DNA of 64,000 nt from contig JAPDRN010000141.1 in assembly GCA_030247855.1 (NCBI GenBank), forward strand, positions 1 to 64,000. Reading direction: 5' to 3'. Position 1 is the stretch's first letter, and every line of letters begins with the position of its first letter. Below are positions 1 to 10,751 of this stretch, piece after piece. The notes below the pieces were generated by a model. That model worked only from the letters and a program-made list of their open reading frames with translations, was not told the DNA's origin and made no database searches. The stretch is from Knufia peltigerae (lineage: Eukaryota > Ascomycota > Eurotiomycetes > Chaetothyriales > Trichomeriaceae). The position numbers and the translations under genes were made by a program.

Positions 1-16
1 ACACACACACACACAC
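1..16. repeat. (AC)8 microsatellite
   Basis: Perfect AC dinucleotide repeat at the very start of the window. It may extend beyond the left edge. Confidence 0.9.
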
Positions 17-995
17 GCAGGAATCATCTTGTGACTTGACCTTGTCCATGCATGAGGACAGAAATACTCAATATTTCGAGAGGCACCTACAAAAGACAAG
101 AGCAGATGCACTCTCGTCGGAATGTTTCGTGGTCTTTGTCGTCACCACCACCATCGCAAGCATCATCGTCATGGGTGTGTTGCCGCGTAATGTTTTTCGC
201 CATCCAAGTTGGTCTGGGGCCCAGATCGGGACCTCTGGGCGAAGCTGGGCGGGATCACCACTTTTATTTAAGCCTGCCAGACCGTACAGTACATGAGTCG
301 TATTACCAGGAACCTAATGGTCGGAGATTCGGGTCTTGGTAGCTTTGGAAGAGGCACATCGGCACCCATTGAGCCCTAAACCGCGTCATCCCGGCGTCTT
401 CCCTGGGCATTACGGGGGGGACTAGTGAGTAGTTGTAGGCGCCCAGGACTTCCTTCTTGGGGGGGCCTCGTCCACTAAGCCTCGTAGCCCCATGAATATT
501 CAATGGTGATAGGTTCATTCCGCCCTTTTGCTTAGTCTCTCGCCAGCCCACTTTGTTACTTTCCCGCCTCTCCGACCTTTGCGAAACCCTCACTTACTCG
601 TAAGTCCCCGGCCACCATGGTTTTTCCCTGCTGCGCCATGTCACTGCCCATTTTCCACACTCGAAATAATATATTCCCAGCGCATGGGCCCATGATGTCG
701 CTGCTGCTGACGAAGTACTCTTTACACGGATCTCGGATGGTACGCAACAGTACCACGTACCTTGGGGTATTACTAGAAGAAGAACAAGTCTAAGTTGAGG
801 TCCAGTTCCTTTTTCCTTCTTACTACTTTTGTTGCTTCATTCATTCCTATATCCTCATTATTAGCCTTACCACCGACAAGACACAGTCGTTTGCTTTGCG
901 TTAATGAAAACCTAGCACTGCAGCTCCCCCCATCGATCCATAAAAGCGCGTACCACCCACTGTCTTTTGATTTACATACTGGTCATTGCTTTGCC
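1..995. other. Left-edge non-coding stretch
   Basis: No convincing gene. It begins with an (AC)8 dinucleotide run at 1-16. The open frames here are short, overlap one another and lack any recognisable motif. The last few hundred bases are presumably the promoter and 5' UTR of the aspartic protease gene. The protease frame is open upstream of 996 but contains no in-frame ATG before it. Confidence 0.6.
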
Positions 996-2468
996 ATGAA
1001 GCACTCCACAGCCGTCATGGCCCTTGCGGCTCTGACAGCTGCTCCTCTTGCCTCCAGCCTCGCCATCAATAGTGCTCGATCTTCAAGCCCCAGAGTCGTC
1101 GGAATGCCGATTCAGAGGAGACACGTTTCAGACCCCATTGCTCATGATCGAGCACGGTTAAGGAGGAGATCAGGGACAGTACTACAGGACTTGGACAACG
1201 AGCAGAGTCTGTACTATGCCAACATCACACTCGGGACACCACAACAGGCGCTACGGTTACACATCGATACGGGGAGTTCAGATCTGTGGGTGAATACGGC
1301 AAGTTCCAGCTTTTGCTCTTCGAGACAAGACCCCTGTGAGGGTGGGACGTACGACTCCTCGGCCTCTTCGACCTACAAACTGGTCAACAACCAGTTCAAC
1401 ATCTCCTACGTCGACGGGTCCGGAGCGAGCGGGGATTATGTCACCGACACCTTGAACTTTGGCGGCGTCGCCATCACCGACTTCCAGTTCGGCATCGGCG
1501 AGGCCTCGAGCTCGGAACAAGGCGTGCTGGGAATTGGGTACGCCTCGAACGAAGTGGCCGTCAACCGCGCCGGACTCGACGCCTACCCCAACTTGCCCGT
1601 GGCGCTGGTCAACGGCGGCCTGATCGCCTCGACCGCGTACAGTCTGTGGCTGAACGACCTCGACTCGTCGCAAGGCGAGATCCTCTTCGGCGGTGTCAAC
1701 ACGGACCAGTACGAGGGGGAACTGGCCACCGTCCCCATCCTCCAGAGCTACGGGGGCTACTACGAACTCTTGATCGCCCTCTCGGGCCTCTCCAACGACG
1801 GGAACGACCTCTCCGCGTCCAGTTCCTTGCCCGCCGCCGTCCTCCTCGACTCCGGCTCGACCCTCACCTACCTCCCCGACGACATCGTGACGAGCGTCTT
1901 CAACCAGGTCGGGGCCGTGTACTCGGACAGCCTGGGCGCCGCCTACGTCGAGTGCAACATCGGATCCGCCACCAAGACCGTCGACTTTGTCTTCTCCGGG
2001 CAGACCATCAAGGTGCCCTACGACGAGCTCCTCCTCGACGCGGGCACCAACTCGGCGGGCCAACCCCTGACGTTCGAGAGCGGCGAGGCGGCCTGCCTCT
2101 TCGGCATCGCCCCGACCCAGAGCGGCGGCACCGCGGTCCTGGGCGACACGTTCCTCCGGTCCGCGTACGTCGTGTACGACCTCGCAAACAACGAAATCTC
2201 GCTCGCCCAGACCGTCTTCAACTCGACCACGGATAACGTGAAGGAGATCTCAAAGGGCTCCAACGGCGTGCCCAACGCCACGCCCGTGTCGAACCCCGTG
2301 ACCCAGGTCGTGTCTTCGGGTCAGTCTGGAGCCAGGATCGGAGGCACCTCCGCGACGGTCACCGGTACCCTGAGCAATTCCGCCGCTCCGGGACTCAACA
2401 AGAACGCACCCTTGACCACCATCGTCGGCACCTTTGTGGCCATCGCCGGTCTTGCATTGGTTGTATGA
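996..2468 (+). CDS. GPI-anchored pepsin-family aspartic protease (yapsin-like)
   Basis: A 490-residue secreted endopeptidase of the A1 family. The frame is open from 795, but that is a TTG; the first in-frame ATG is 996, and it gives a proper signal peptide (MKHSTAVMALAALTAAPLA). A propeptide follows with a basic processing site (RLRRRSG, about residues 54-60). The two catalytic motifs are DTGSS (Asp91) and DSGST (Asp285), each followed by the usual hydrophobic context. A Ser/Thr-rich linker leads to a hydrophobic C-terminus (TIVGTFVAIAGLALVV), which with the preceding small residues fits a GPI-attachment signal. It therefore likely acts at the plasma membrane or cell wall. No intron is needed. 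GC at third positions is high in the second half, which creates long antisense shadow frames. The substrate is unknown. Family assignment is confident; the yapsin-like subclass is inferred from the GPI-type tail. Confidence 0.93.
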   Translation: MKHSTAVMALAALTAAPLASSLAINSARSSSPRVVGMPIQRRHVSDPIAHDRARLRRRSGTVLQDLDNEQSLYYANITLGTPQQALRLHIDTGSSDLWVNTASSSFCSSRQDPCEGGTYDSSASSTYKLVNNQFNISYVDGSGASGDYVTDTLNFGGVAITDFQFGIGEASSSEQGVLGIGYASNEVAVNRAGLDAYPNLPVALVNGGLIASTAYSLWLNDLDSSQGEILFGGVNTDQYEGELATVPILQSYGGYYELLIALSGLSNDGNDLSASSSLPAAVLLDSGSTLTYLPDDIVTSVFNQVGAVYSDSLGAAYVECNIGSATKTVDFVFSGQTIKVPYDELLLDAGTNSAGQPLTFESGEAACLFGIAPTQSGGTAVLGDTFLRSAYVVYDLANNEISLAQTVFNSTTDNVKEISKGSNGVPNATPVSNPVTQVVSSGQSGARIGGTSATVTGTLSNSAAPGLNKNAPLTTIVGTFVAIAGLALVV

Positions 2469-3397
2469 TGAGAGGCTATGATCAACCATATCTGCCTCTA
2501 GGACATTGTATTCGATTTATTCGATGCTCCAACCCCCTTGTCGACGAACCGACCTCCTTTTCCGACTAATTTGACAAACCCCTCGACCTGATGAATCTCT
2601 ACACCTCTGTCTCATGGCGAAAAAATATTATGAACCACGAGTTTTGACGAAAGCCTGCCTTTGTCTTTTTTTTGTTTTGAGCGAAGATCATGAATGAGCC
2701 ATCCTTTCATACGACCATAGACGGCTCCCCTTTGGATATTTTTATGCCATATGGATATATGGGAGTCGGTATATCACGGCATAGCGTTGCATTTTGATGG
2801 CGAAATGGGTTGGGAAATGATTCATGCACGTACGGAGTACGACGGAGTTGCGAGGTTTTGCACATATCACAGCGCTGGGTACGGAGTACCTACCTAGGCA
2901 TATATTCTCGACAGGTCCGGTCTTTGTCTGTCGCATCTGACGGCGTTTTGTATATGTATCCCCTACATTTACGAGGAAATTACGTAGCGTTATCGTCCTT
3001 GACGACCAAGATGTTCACACGCACCACACAATATTCCTCCTTTCCTTTCTCCCTGTTTTTCTTATCATCACGGAAGTATGAGCATCTTCACTCTGAAAAC
3101 ACTGGTGAAAATTAGCCAACTAACCTAGCTAGGTACCTTGGTCTGTCACCTCATCTTACTCTGCCGTGAACGTGTGCATATACGAGTGGCGCGTACGTGT
3201 ACGTGTACATGTACATGTATAGCTGACCAGTCACGTACCTCTTAACAGGTAATAGGCATAAGAGTCTACGTGTACATATCATGGACATGTGCGCTACACC
3301 AAAACACAATTTTTTATTTATCATCCAAAGACACCACGCTTCACATAATCATCATGTACCCAGACTCGACTTTCTTTTAGACTACTTTTCCCCCTCT
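2469..3397. other. Intergenic region between protease and lipase genes (convergent)
   Basis: This should hold the 3' UTRs of the two converging genes. It contains two TACGGAGTA motifs (2831 and 2880), a CTAGCTAGGTACC palindromic patch near 3125 and an alternating GTAC tract at 3192-3220. No gene is seen. Confidence 0.6.
3192..3220. repeat. GTAC-type alternating palindromic tract
   Basis: Tandem GTACGT and GTACAT units (beginning CGTACGTGTACG) make an alternating purine-pyrimidine, self-complementary tract in the convergent intergenic region. It is directly visible; no function is assigned. Confidence 0.75.
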
Positions 3398-5649
3398 TTA
3401 TCGGTCGACACCGTGCGCTTGAGCCTGTCCAATACTAGGTTTCGAACTGCCGACTCTGATTCCCTTTGTTGTGAAACTGGGTTGTATATTCGAAGGACTA
3501 GACCTCCCTGACCCGGATACCGATGCCGAGCGTGACGTGGTCTGTGGTTGTTGTTGTGGTTGTCGCTTCGCACCTGCCTGCGGTGCTTCATTCTCATCCT
3601 CTACTCGATCTTGTACAACCTGGGCATATGTCTGCGGTTGCGTTTGTGAATGTAGCGTTTGAATTTGTTCCGGTGCTGACGACGACGAAGGTGATCCCGA
3701 CACTTTGATGCTTGCATTTGCTTCTGTCGGATCTGCATGTCCACCAATGCCGGGTGATCGCGAAGTTGAAATTGCAATCATGGGACTTGCGTCATCTGAC
3801 CTGCCCAGCGCATCTGCTCTGTTTTCTTTCATTGCTTGCTCATCATCCTTGATGAGTTCGTAGTTCTGCTCGTACCAACGCATCAACTCTCTTGCACGCA
3901 GGCCGGCTGTGTCATCACCATTCGTAGTGTCACGAAAACCCGCCGCACGGGGTTGTCTCTGGGTTAGATCCGCGGGGTAAGCATGCTGGTGATACGGTTG
4001 TTCGCGAAGGTGCTGTGCATAGGATTTGACTCGTGATGTTCGCGGTGTATCACCCGTACCATCAAAATCTGAGTACGAGCTTTCATCTTCTGACCAGTTG
4101 CTGCCGCTGTTCTGCCGTCGATGGAGATGTGCGGTGTCTGCTATTGACAGAGCTAAGCACTTGGGTATACCGTTGGAGTTGCGGCCCAATGCATAGTACC
4201 GCAACGACTCGAGCACGTGGGGAAACACGAGATTATGAACGTCTTGTGCCCAGAGGAAGTCTAGATGCTCGAAATGAGGAATTTCCGTAGCTATGGTATG
4301 CCGGGGAAGCTCTTTCAGCATGACGCGAATGTCCACCAATGAGTCGCTACCTCCATAGACGAGGACAATAGGTGTTTTGATATTTCGAGTGGGAAATTTG
4401 GCGACTTTGTAATATCGGTTGCTGGCGCCGACGGAGAATTTGTTGGATGCATCGTCGTCGTACATCTGGAACGATTTGTTCCTAATGATCTGAAACCAGT
4501 GTACCACAGATTTGGTACTTGTGAAGCTGTATAAATGAGGATACGCCGCTAGCTTCTGTTGGACGGTAATGTTGCGTCCGTACCAGGCGAAGAGGAAAGA
4601 AAGGGACATGTCAATCAAACGCACAAAAATGGGTGGGTACAGGATAGACTGCCACATCGTCGCCGAAGACAAAATCGATTTGCGGCCGAATGCCAGGAAG
4701 AGGACGTCAGGACTAGCCTTGACCAGCGAGTCGACGATACCATTGCTGAGACCAGCTGGAGACATTGCTGGTGCGAGAGCAATAAAAACATTGACTTTGT
4801 CGTTCAGGCCAGGATGAATCGAGAGTGTGGCAAAGGCTTGCGCTGTGCCTTGGCTGAAGCCGATATAAGAAAGAGATGACTGGGATGTCGTGTTGAGAAT
4901 GTAGTCAATTGTGTTGGGAATATCGTGAAAGGCAAACTCTTCGATCGAGAAATCCCAGAACTTTGTTGACGTTGACGAGAATTGTGTAGACTTTTTGCTG
5001 TATTTGTTGCCGCGATTGTTTCCCAGCCAAACATCATATCCCTGACTAGCAAGCGTAAATGGGAGACACCGTTCTTCTTCCGTCAAACAAACCCAGACCT
5101 CGCTGTTCATGAGCAAGCCATGATGCATATAAACCACCGGCTTGCGCAGGGAATCAGGTCCTGCATTCACCGCATGGACACTCTGCTCTTCACCCTTCCG
5201 GAATGGCAACCGGTGTACACCAAGGAGGTATCCATCTGCCGTTTGCACAACATGTTCTTCTGCGTAGTATCCAAAAAGAGCACAGAGCTCGGTAAAGTCG
5301 GCGCAAGTGGCGATGTGGTGGTGTCTAGATTTACGATCGGACCGAGCTTGTTTCGACTTTGGGGACGAAAGTCGGTTGAAAAGTTTCTTTGAGGTATTGT
5401 AACAGAAGCGTATTATAGGTTGAGCTAGATCGCTGTCAGTTCAGTCCTCCGCCAGGGAAAGACAGTCTCTCGCAGCACTCACGCAATCCGAGGGTGATTA
5501 TTCGAACAAGAACTTCCAGAGCCACGAGTATCAGGGATCCTACCAATGCCAGGTACTCTCTCCTACACGCCGAAGTTAGCCAGAGGAGACATGTGGATGG
5601 TTCGGACTACACACAAGTAGAGTCGGCCGATAAAGGGGACTCGCGCCAT
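3398..5649 (-). CDS. TGL1: Steryl ester hydrolase / triacylglycerol lipase, Tgl1/Yeh type
   Basis: Three exons (5649-5615, 5562-5483, 5424-3398) give a 713-residue protein. Both introns have GT-AG ends (52 and 58 bp), and removing them joins the frame into MARVPFIGRLYLREYLALVG followed by a membrane segment (about residues 13-33). This matches the N-terminal anchored architecture of yeast Tgl1/Yeh1/Yeh2, which hydrolyse steryl esters at lipid droplets or membranes. An alpha/beta-hydrolase domain follows: an HHG oxyanion motif, nucleophile GFSQG (Ser229), an Asp in YGGSDSLVDI and a His in PHFEHLDF. About 260 C-terminal residues are low-complexity, Ser/Gln-rich and specific to filamentous fungi. 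The initiation exon is short and inferred, so the first 12 residues are the least certain. Enzyme class is confident; the ester preference is inferred from the family. Confidence 0.88.
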
Positions 5650-6258
5650 TGTAGATCGGAAATTGGTACAATTAAAACAACGACGGGAAGCAAATTTCAT
5701 GCAATCTGGACATCAAAGGCCATAATCGAGTCAAACATGAGGTTTTGGTAAGCAATAGACCGCAGCATCGGTCGAGGTCAGTGGGAAGCACATGTTTCTG
5801 CAGCGAAGACAAGGATGAGAATCGACTAATACTGCGTTGAGAGGTGCGAAAGACGTCACCGGGATACGCAGCGCTAGCTTAATGAGGCTAGGGCCATTAT
5901 ACTGGAATTCTAGTCACGTGATTGACAATTTCCAGCTCGCAGGATAAATTTAATTTCAGCACACGATTTCTCAAAGGTTTTTCCTTCCTTTCCACAAAAT
6001 TGAACAACGCAAATCCACGTCCAATCTAAAAGCACTTCTTACGAGGTCACCTAATGGTTGCCCATGATGTACAGAATTCGTCTATTGGAACGGAGAACAA
6101 CCAATTTGGCTGATCTTGGGTGCAGTGTCAGTCGCGTCCTTCTGGATATGACTGGGATTGCAATGATCGACCATACAGTCCTACCAATTTTATTTTTCTT
6201 TGCCAGTAACGTACATGTCATGGGTATCTCGCAGCATAATCATACAGATTCCTACCAG
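5650..6258. other. Intergenic region: TGL1 promoter and Ku70 3' flank
   Basis: Upstream region of the lipase gene on the minus strand. It contains a GTCACGTGATT E-box-like palindrome near 5914. No coding signal is seen; the short frames here are not supported. Confidence 0.5.
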
Positions 6259-8347
6259 TCACTTGCTCTCTAGCCATTGTTCAAGCCGGTCAACAAGATC
6301 TGCCTTTTTTCCGGTCACCGAAAGCTTCTTCGCTCCGCAGACTTCTTTCAGTTGGGCAACTGTCAAGCTTGACAATGTGCCCTTCTGCCACAGACTTCGC
6401 ACCTCGGCCTCACTCATTCCGTCCCCTCCTTCCGTCTTTGCCTTCTTTGCCACTGACCCTGAAGCGGCGGATGCATGACCGTTGGTATATCGCTTCGAAC
6501 CAGTAGGAACCGAGTCTGGATGATCTATGTGGAATTCTTTGAAGACTCTTTCGAGTGTTTTGCCCCATTCTATGGTTTCGTTTCCCACACGCTTGTCGAT
6601 CTGCCGGTATTTCGGAATTGTCTTGTCCTCGGGCTTCTCTGGAATCTCATCGTCGAGCGCTAGTGCCTGTAGGATGCGATAATGCCATTGAAGGCTTGGG
6701 TTGGGGTATTTGGAAGGATCGTATATTCCTTTCGGAAGATTGAGCTGTTCTAGACCACGGATTAGCCGGTAATTGTTCTCTTATAATAGATCACCACTCA
6801 CGAATTATTGGCCTCATGGCATCCACAAGGTCATCTGGAGCGTGTAGAGGCTCTTGTCTGGTTGTTGGTGGATTCGGTCGGATATCGTCCGCAAAGGGCA
6901 GTGGGATCAAATGGAGACCTTGAGGTACTCCTGTGGGCGAGATCCCAGCCACATTGGATCTGCCATCTGTAGGCTCTGCGGACATTGTAGGAACCATGGC
7001 AGCCATGGCCGGAGTGGCATTCTTTCGTGGAATAAACCAAGTCAGTCCAAAGAGTTTGGCCCTCGACAGTTTCTGATACAAAGCACTATACACACGTGTG
7101 CTGCCAACAACATGCTCTTCTGACGGATAAAGAAATGATGAATTCTTGAGGTTAGCCCACAGTGGTAATCGTGATATTGGCTTGAATCCAATTACTCTGA
7201 TCACAGGCTTCCCGAAATCTCGGAGTTTCTGGGCCTCGTCCAACTTGAAAGTAATCTGCTCGCCACCAAAAGTGTAGGCTTTCCGGATTTCGGGTTTCTG
7301 GACTTGACGGGTGTCCTCGGCAGCTTGTTCAGTACTTCCGGTTACGATTTGTGGTCGCTCAGAACCCAAATAGATGTAGCTGCTTCTGGCTGGTTTTTGG
7401 TGCTTATAGAGCAGATATCCCTTTACCGATATTTCAAGACCTGGACCGATCTCAAGTGGAACGGATGAGAAGAGTGCCCTTTTGGGTGTAACCTTTGAGG
7501 CAATGCTGGTCAGAAGAGCTTGTAGTAGGGATATGCCATCGTTCGAACCCGCTGCTAGCTTCGATTCATTGGAGTCAACAATGGAAGATGGATTGTATGC
7601 AATGGCATCAGGATCTGATGGCGACGCTTTGTATATGATGTCGTCGTAAAAGTGCTTTGTGTCGAAGGTATGCTCTGGGGTGGATATTGGGAACAGTTCT
7701 ATAATCACACCGAGGTCGTACAAATCCTTAGCTCTGACTGTTGCTTGGGCTCGTGTCTCCTTATTGACAGCATGAGGATCATCGTTGTCTGTGACAATGA
7801 ACAATCGCCTGGAGGTGAAATTGGCCGCTTTCTGTTGAAAGACTTGGTTTGCACAGAAGAGAACATTATGCATAGACACTGGCTCTTTCGAGGGCCGGAA
7901 GATGTCATTAGATTCAGGGAAATCTGCTTCGGTAAGCTCCTTCAACGCCTTGACATCTGAAGCCTCGGGAACATCCAGATCAGTCAAGAGGTAGCAATGA
8001 GGAAATGACCAGCCGCCGCCGGAGTTTTCGTCTTCATTGTAGAACTTTGTTGCTTGGGTACCATAAAGCAAGATGCCCATCAAGTCGCGAGGGGTGGAAA
8101 TGATGCGTTGCTGCATCAGATGGTAGGCACATTTCAGAGCGGCGAGAAGAGGAGAAGTGGCGTCTGATTTCTTTGACCCTGATGTCTGTGGTTTCTTCAA
8201 CATTGAATCGCTGACTTCGATGGCGAAGAGGACGGCATCTTTGACCGTCTTGTACCCGCTCTCATCGATCTCCTCCTCCTCATCGTCCTCTCCATCCTCT
8301 CTGGCCGCATCATCCTCTGCCTTTGATCGATAGGGTAGATCAGCCAT
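6259..8347 (-). CDS. ku70: Ku70, subunit of the Ku DNA-end-binding heterodimer
   Basis: Two exons (8347-6802 and 6749-6259; 52-bp GT-AG intron) encode 678 residues. Ku70 pairs with Ku80, threads onto broken DNA ends, starts non-homologous end joining and also protects telomeres. The start is the ATG at 8347 (MADLPYRSKAEDDA); the frame is open a little further upstream, but the acidic N-terminus after this Met is typical. In order: acidic leader, von Willebrand A-like domain (starting KDAVLFAIEVSDSMLK), Ku core beta-barrel with the KRALFSS and KAYTFGG segments, the helical C-terminal arm, and a SAP domain at the end (SLTVAQLKEVCGAKKLSVTG) that binds DNA. The splice is supported because it joins RPIIQQLNLPKGIYDPSKYP and restores the frame into the SAP domain. 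It is divergently transcribed from the ferrochelatase gene. Confidence 0.96.
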
Positions 8348-8701
8348 CCTGGAAGCGTGGCAATGTCGACAAGAAATCCATGAGTTGGTGGGGCAGAAAT
8401 TCCATGTCAATTGCCTCAGGTGGGAAACAGGCAGCTCGCGTTCATGCAGTCATAAGTCACCCGCAAAAGACGCGTCGACACGTGATCTGACGTCTAGATG
8501 CTCGGAGAACAATGCAATTACACTCAAGCTGAGTGGCGGAACGACGCATCATGAAACCAGAATTCCGCCTTTCGCACTTTTCAACCTGAACGGTCGGGCA
8601 CTTCGGTCTATATCTTTCTCTTTATCCAACTGACTGTTTCTATCTTCGTCCGACACTTATGGCCCCGTAGCAACGATATATCGACCATCCGGACGCTCAC
8701 A
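8348..8701. promoter_or_regulatory. Shared divergent promoter of Ku70 and ferrochelatase
   Basis: The 354-bp region lies between the two start codons and must contain both promoters. A CACGTG-like ACACGTGAT element occurs near 8479. No further gene is seen. Confidence 0.6.
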
Positions 8702-9988
8702 ATGTCGATACGCCATTCGGCCACCCACCTCACCCGATCGCTGGCGACCCGCAGTCCTCGGCCAGCAGCTGGCTTACTTGGGACGAATGGCTTTCAGAAG
8801 TCATGCATGGCCACTGTGACCCCTCCTGTGACACAAAATGAAGTTGGCAAGCAAGGTCCTACAGCCATGGTTTTCATGAATATGGGCGGTCCATCTACAA
8901 CCGATGAAGTGGGAGACTTTTTGAGCAGGTTATTTGCCGACGGCGACCTGATACCTCTCGGTCCCCTCCAGTCGTACCTGGGACCACTTATATCAAGACG
9001 GAGGACCCCAAAGATACAGAAACAATATGCTGCTATCGGTGGAGGCTCTCCCATTCGCAAATGGTCGGAACATCAGTGCGAAGAGATGTGCAAACTGTTA
9101 GACGAGATGTCTCCCGAGACGGCACCCCATAAACCTTACGTCGCTTTCCGATATGCGAACCCACTGACCGAGCACATGTATGAGCAACTTCTCAAGGATG
9201 GCTTCGGGAAAGGCAGAGGTGGTCGCGCAGTTGCATTCACGCAGTACCCACAGTACAGCTGTTCTACCACAGGCAGCTCTCTGAACGAGTTGTGGAAATG
9301 GCGAAACAGATTGGAAGGAAAAAGAGCTACAGGCGAAACAAACCCGGATGGCGCCATCACATGGAGTGTAATCGATCGCTGGCCGACGCACCCTGGGTTA
9401 GTGGAAGCGTTTGCACAAAACATCGAAGCCAAATTGGCAGAATATCCCGAGGAGCGAAGAAAGGATGTGGTTATCCTATTCTCAGCGCACAGTTTGCCAA
9501 TGAGCGTGGTCAACAGAGGCGACCCTTACCCTTCTGAGGTGGCAGCTACGGTCCACGCTGTTATGCACAGACTAGGGCATTCACAGCCGTACCGTTTGTG
9601 CTGGCAGTCTCAAGTTGGACCGTCTGCATGGCTGGGTGCGCAAACGAGCGATACCGTCAAGCAATATGTGGCTCGAGGTCATACGGATCTGATTCTGGTT
9701 CCGATTGCCTTCACAAGTGACCACATTGAAACCTTGTACGAACTGGACTTGGAAGTGATAGAGGAGGATGCGAAGGGACATCCAGGTGTCAAGAGAGCGG
9801 AAAGCTTGAATGGAAGCCCTGCGTTCATCAAGGCTTTGGCTGACATTGCACATGCGCACTTGAAAAGCGGCGAGAGTTCTTCACGGCAGATGCACTTGAG
9901 ATGTCAAGGTTGCAATAGTGAGAGATGTCTGGAGCAAAAGAAGTTCTTTGCGGGAGAGCAAGCGAAGATACTTCCCACGGTGAAGTAA
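8702..9988 (+). CDS. HEM15: Ferrochelatase, mitochondrial
   Basis: An intronless 428-residue protein. It inserts Fe2+ into protoporphyrin IX, the last step of haem synthesis, at the matrix face of the mitochondrial inner membrane. The first ~35 residues are rich in Arg, Ser and Ala with no acidic residues, as in a mitochondrial presequence. Hallmarks are visible: FMNMGGPST near the start, QYSCSTTGSSLNELWKW, the catalytic His in LFSAHSLPM and the acidic site in AFTSDHIETLYELD. The C-terminus carries Cys-x2-Cys-x4-Cys (CQGCNSERC), and the QYSCS motif supplies a fourth Cys. These match the [2Fe-2S] ligands of animal and S. pombe ferrochelatases, which S. cerevisiae Hem15 lacks. The ATG is 354 bp from the Ku70 start on the other strand. 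Confidence 0.97.
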   Translation: MSIRHSATHLTRSLATRSPRPAAGLLGTNGFQKSCMATVTPPVTQNEVGKQGPTAMVFMNMGGPSTTDEVGDFLSRLFADGDLIPLGPLQSYLGPLISRRRTPKIQKQYAAIGGGSPIRKWSEHQCEEMCKLLDEMSPETAPHKPYVAFRYANPLTEHMYEQLLKDGFGKGRGGRAVAFTQYPQYSCSTTGSSLNELWKWRNRLEGKRATGETNPDGAITWSVIDRWPTHPGLVEAFAQNIEAKLAEYPEERRKDVVILFSAHSLPMSVVNRGDPYPSEVAATVHAVMHRLGHSQPYRLCWQSQVGPSAWLGAQTSDTVKQYVARGHTDLILVPIAFTSDHIETLYELDLEVIEEDAKGHPGVKRAESLNGSPAFIKALADIAHAHLKSGESSSRQMHLRCQGCNSERCLEQKKFFAGEQAKILPTVK

Positions 9989-10751
9989 TGGCAAAACAAT
10001 GTATACGTAGAATGTCTTGACCTACAGTGTTTTTACTACGAGTACTAATAACAAAAGTCACTGCTCTCATACTACTCCTATCATTCTATGGAGTAACTGA
10101 TCTAGGAAATTTGTGCCCTGCTCAGACCCGGTACGAGCTTTGTACGAGAATTAAATGAGAGAAATGGATTCGTGCCGGGCCTGTGAAGTTCTAAGCGAGC
10201 GAACAAGCATCTTTTGGGCGGCCATTTGCCCCTAAATCGTATTCCGTAGGTGGGTTTTAACGGGCTATCAAGCTCAAGTCCGCTGCCAGATCCAGAGATC
10301 GTTCCAGCCCCAAGCGACGAACCGGACCTCAGAACCACCCAAAATGCTCCCTTGCTCAGACCCCCAAGACGTGGATGGAACTCGTATCGTCGGAATGTAC
10401 CCATCCCGGATGCCGGTCCTTCAACAAGGACAACAAGTATTCCGTACCCAGTGCGCCCAATGCCATCTTTCTCCTCTGGATACAAACACCAATTACGTCA
10501 AGACTAAACCGGTTATCTACACTCCTCTATCATTATTATCAATCAATTGTGCTGCCTGCGGTGTCTGGGAATATTCGAAAGTCCTTGTCTGTTATCTGTA
10601 TTCCATCTCAGTCGCCCAGATGCGGTAAACGGGCGCCCATACCGTGTTTCGCACCTCCACCTTCATCCACCTCCCAACCTCGTATTTCAGCACAAGTTGC
10701 GACGCAGGCAGTTGATTGCTGTACTAGCGTGTGCAATCTTCCTCAACCGGC
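9989..10751. other. Intergenic region: HEM15 3' flank and MFS gene promoter
   Basis: No coding signal. Three overlapping plus-strand frames at 10250-10765 have no motif and conflict with one another. Most of this is probably the promoter and 5' UTR of the transporter gene. Confidence 0.55.

Noticed and set aside
1278..2281. Long open frames antisense and out of frame within the aspartic protease gene
   Set aside because: They are created by high third-position GC in the protease; they are Arg/Gly/Val-rich, have no motifs, and lie entirely inside a strong gene.
2708..2720. CATACGACCATAG resembling the start of fungal 5S rRNA
   Set aside because: Only 13 bases match; the following sequence does not resemble 5S rRNA, so it is coincidence or a tiny relic at most.
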